Source: JBKJTP01 sp046590195
GTDB lineage: Bacteria; Bacteroidota; Ignavibacteria; Palsa-1295
Assembly (NCBI GenBank): GCA_046590195.1
Contig: JBKJTP010000134.1
Location: forward strand, 1-7,801
DNA: 7,801 nucleotides
Direction of reading: 5' to 3'
In this document: one piece after another, positions 6,866 through 7,801 of the stretch
Layout: each line of letters opens with the position of its first letter
Position numbering within the stretch: position 1 is the first letter of the stretch
Notes under the pieces: model-generated
Told to the model about the DNA's origin: nothing
The model's input: only the letters and a program-made list of their open reading frames with translations
Database searches by the model: none
Made by a program: the position numbers and the translations under genes

Positions 6866-6906
6866 GCTGACCTGGGTGATAGACTAGCTTGTCTGTAAGG
6901 AACCTG

Positions 6907-6937
6907 TTGCATTCCGCGATTAAATGTCGTATCTTTG
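6907..6937 (+). promoter_or_regulatory. Putative FCB-type promoter for the protease gene
   Basis: TTG (6907-6909), a 20-nt spacer and TATCTTTG (6930-6937) match the Bacteroidota primary-sigma consensus well. The site lies in the 141-nt gap between the cupin stop and the protease ATG. Transcription would start near 6943, giving a leader of about 64 nt. That leader contains a small perfect hairpin, CCGC-ATCT-GCGG (6955-6966). No Shine-Dalgarno precedes the ATG. Confidence 0.55.
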
Positions 6938-7006
6938 CCGCGAAGTCTCAGTCTCCGCATCTGCGGGCACAAGCCACCTCGTTGTCCTAATCCTAAAATC
7001 CAGAAG

Positions 7007-7801
7007 ATGAAGCGTCTTTCAAATCCATTTGTGCGGCTCTCGGCATCTCTGCTCGTCGCATTAGCACTGTTCACAGGCGTCGGTTGTAACGAAGGCAGCA
7101 ACGTCGCTGATAATAACCAGCAACATCAATCGATCTCGCAGCGCGGCATCGATAACATGAGCGCGGATTGGAGCCATCTGCCAGCGCATCTGCAAGAGGC
7201 TATCGCGGTGCAGGAAGCGAATACGGCATCGCTCATGTCGATTCCAGGTGTTAATGGTACCGGCGTAGGCCAGTCTATAGATGGCGACGCACGCCTTGTC
7301 ATATATACGGAACGCGGAGATGTCCGCGGCATACCAACCGAAGTTGGTGGTGTCAAAACAGATGTGAAGCACATAGGACGAGTTGATGCGATGGGAAAAG
7401 GCTTTACAGGTACCTATACTCCGATCCCCTGTGGTGTTAGTATCGGTAACCAGAATGAGTGTGCAGCTGGTACGCTAGGCTGCGTCGTGAAGAATGCTAT
7501 TGGCGGGAGATGGTTTTTAAGCAACTGGCATGTTCTCGCTGGGGCGAATGGTAACGGCGGTACGATAACTCAGCCAGGCAAGTACGATAACCGTTGCAGA
7601 ACAAATACCCGTACTGATGGGGCAGTAGTTCAACTCGTTCCGATTACGTTCAGCAATCTTGCGAGTAACACGGTTGACGCCGGAATTTATGGCGGCTCAA
7701 ATATTACGCACCTCGCCGAAATGGCTGGTGGTGGCTATACTCCGACTGAAACGACCATGCCAGCATTTCCCGGTCAGTCGGTAAAGAAGGTTGGTCGTAC
7801 G
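7007..7801 (+). CDS. Exported trypsin-like serine protease, probable lipoprotein (3' end outside window)
   Basis: The frame is open from ATG 7007 to the last base and gives 265 residues. The N-terminus has R3 and R10, a hydrophobic stretch (11-23) and C27 in TGVGCNEG, so a lipoprotein signal is likely, though the lipobox is not ideal (Gly at -3). Residues about 76-128 contain MSIPGVNGTGVG (77-88), then IPTEVGG, a leader segment I associate with a family of extracellular chymotrypsin-fold proteins. WFLSNWHVLAG (169-179) matches the catalytic His motif of such proteases (H175), and SNTVDAGI (220-227) supplies a candidate Asp (D224). The last residues, VKKVGRT, resemble the GRTTG strand that comes before the catalytic Ser motif, which would lie beyond the window. 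C142, C152, C159 and C197 may form disulfides. Activity cannot be confirmed without the Ser region. Confidence 0.75.
   Translation, partial: MKRLSNPFVRLSASLLVALALFTGVGCNEGSNVADNNQQHQSISQRGIDNMSADWSHLPAHLQEAIAVQEANTASLMSIPGVNGTGVGQSIDGDARLVIYTERGDVRGIPTEVGGVKTDVKHIGRVDAMGKGFTGTYTPIPCGVSIGNQNECAAGTLGCVVKNAIGGRWFLSNWHVLAGANGNGGTITQPGKYDNRCRTNTRTDGAVVQLVPITFSNLASNTVDAGIYGGSNITHLAEMAGGGYTPTETTMPAFPGQSVKKVGRT

Overview
The window looks like a chromosomal segment from a member of the Bacteroidota/Chlorobiota (FCB) superphylum, possibly an Ignavibacteria- or Kapabacteria-like lineage. The assignment is an inference. It rests on three observations: start codons generally lack a Shine-Dalgarno sequence, two well-placed sites match the Bacteroidota-type promoter (TTG, about 18-20 nt, TAnnTTTG), and the PEP carboxylase has an SRGAGP-type glycine loop. 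GC is about 50-60 % in sampled lines of most genes. I see no insertion sequence, tRNA, rRNA, CRISPR array or phage gene.

Layout, left to right. (1) Positions 1-942, plus strand: the C-terminal third of phosphoenolpyruvate carboxylase, cut by the window edge. (2) Positions 1042-3458, plus strand: a likely three-gene run. It holds an exported L-type lectin/OmpA fusion, a small DUF1648 membrane protein 15 nt downstream, and an aldo/keto reductase whose ATG overlaps the preceding stop (TAATG). (3) Positions 3441-6440, minus strand: a likely three-gene operon read right to left. It holds a seven-helix membrane protein of an uncharacterised family, a DinB-fold protein one base downstream, and a 579-aa TIR-TolB-like-TPR protein 32 nt further on. 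The TIR gene and the aldo/keto reductase converge and overlap by 18 bp. (4) Positions 6485-6865, plus strand: a small cupin, divergent from the minus-strand operon; the best promoter candidate for that operon lies inside the cupin coding region. (5) Positions 7007-7801, plus strand: an exported, probably lipid-anchored trypsin-like protease, open at the right edge, preceded by a good FCB-type promoter.

Most genes are metabolic or envelope functions and show no obvious common pathway. The least ordinary are the TIR-TolB-TPR protein (a candidate NAD-cleaving or signalling effector on a TPR sensor chassis, in a gene of lower GC than its neighbours), the lectin-OmpA fusion (a sugar-binding domain tethered to peptidoglycan) and the truncated protease. 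GATC is strikingly frequent across the window. I found no multi-gene system that I can call new; the TIR protein is the best candidate for follow-up.
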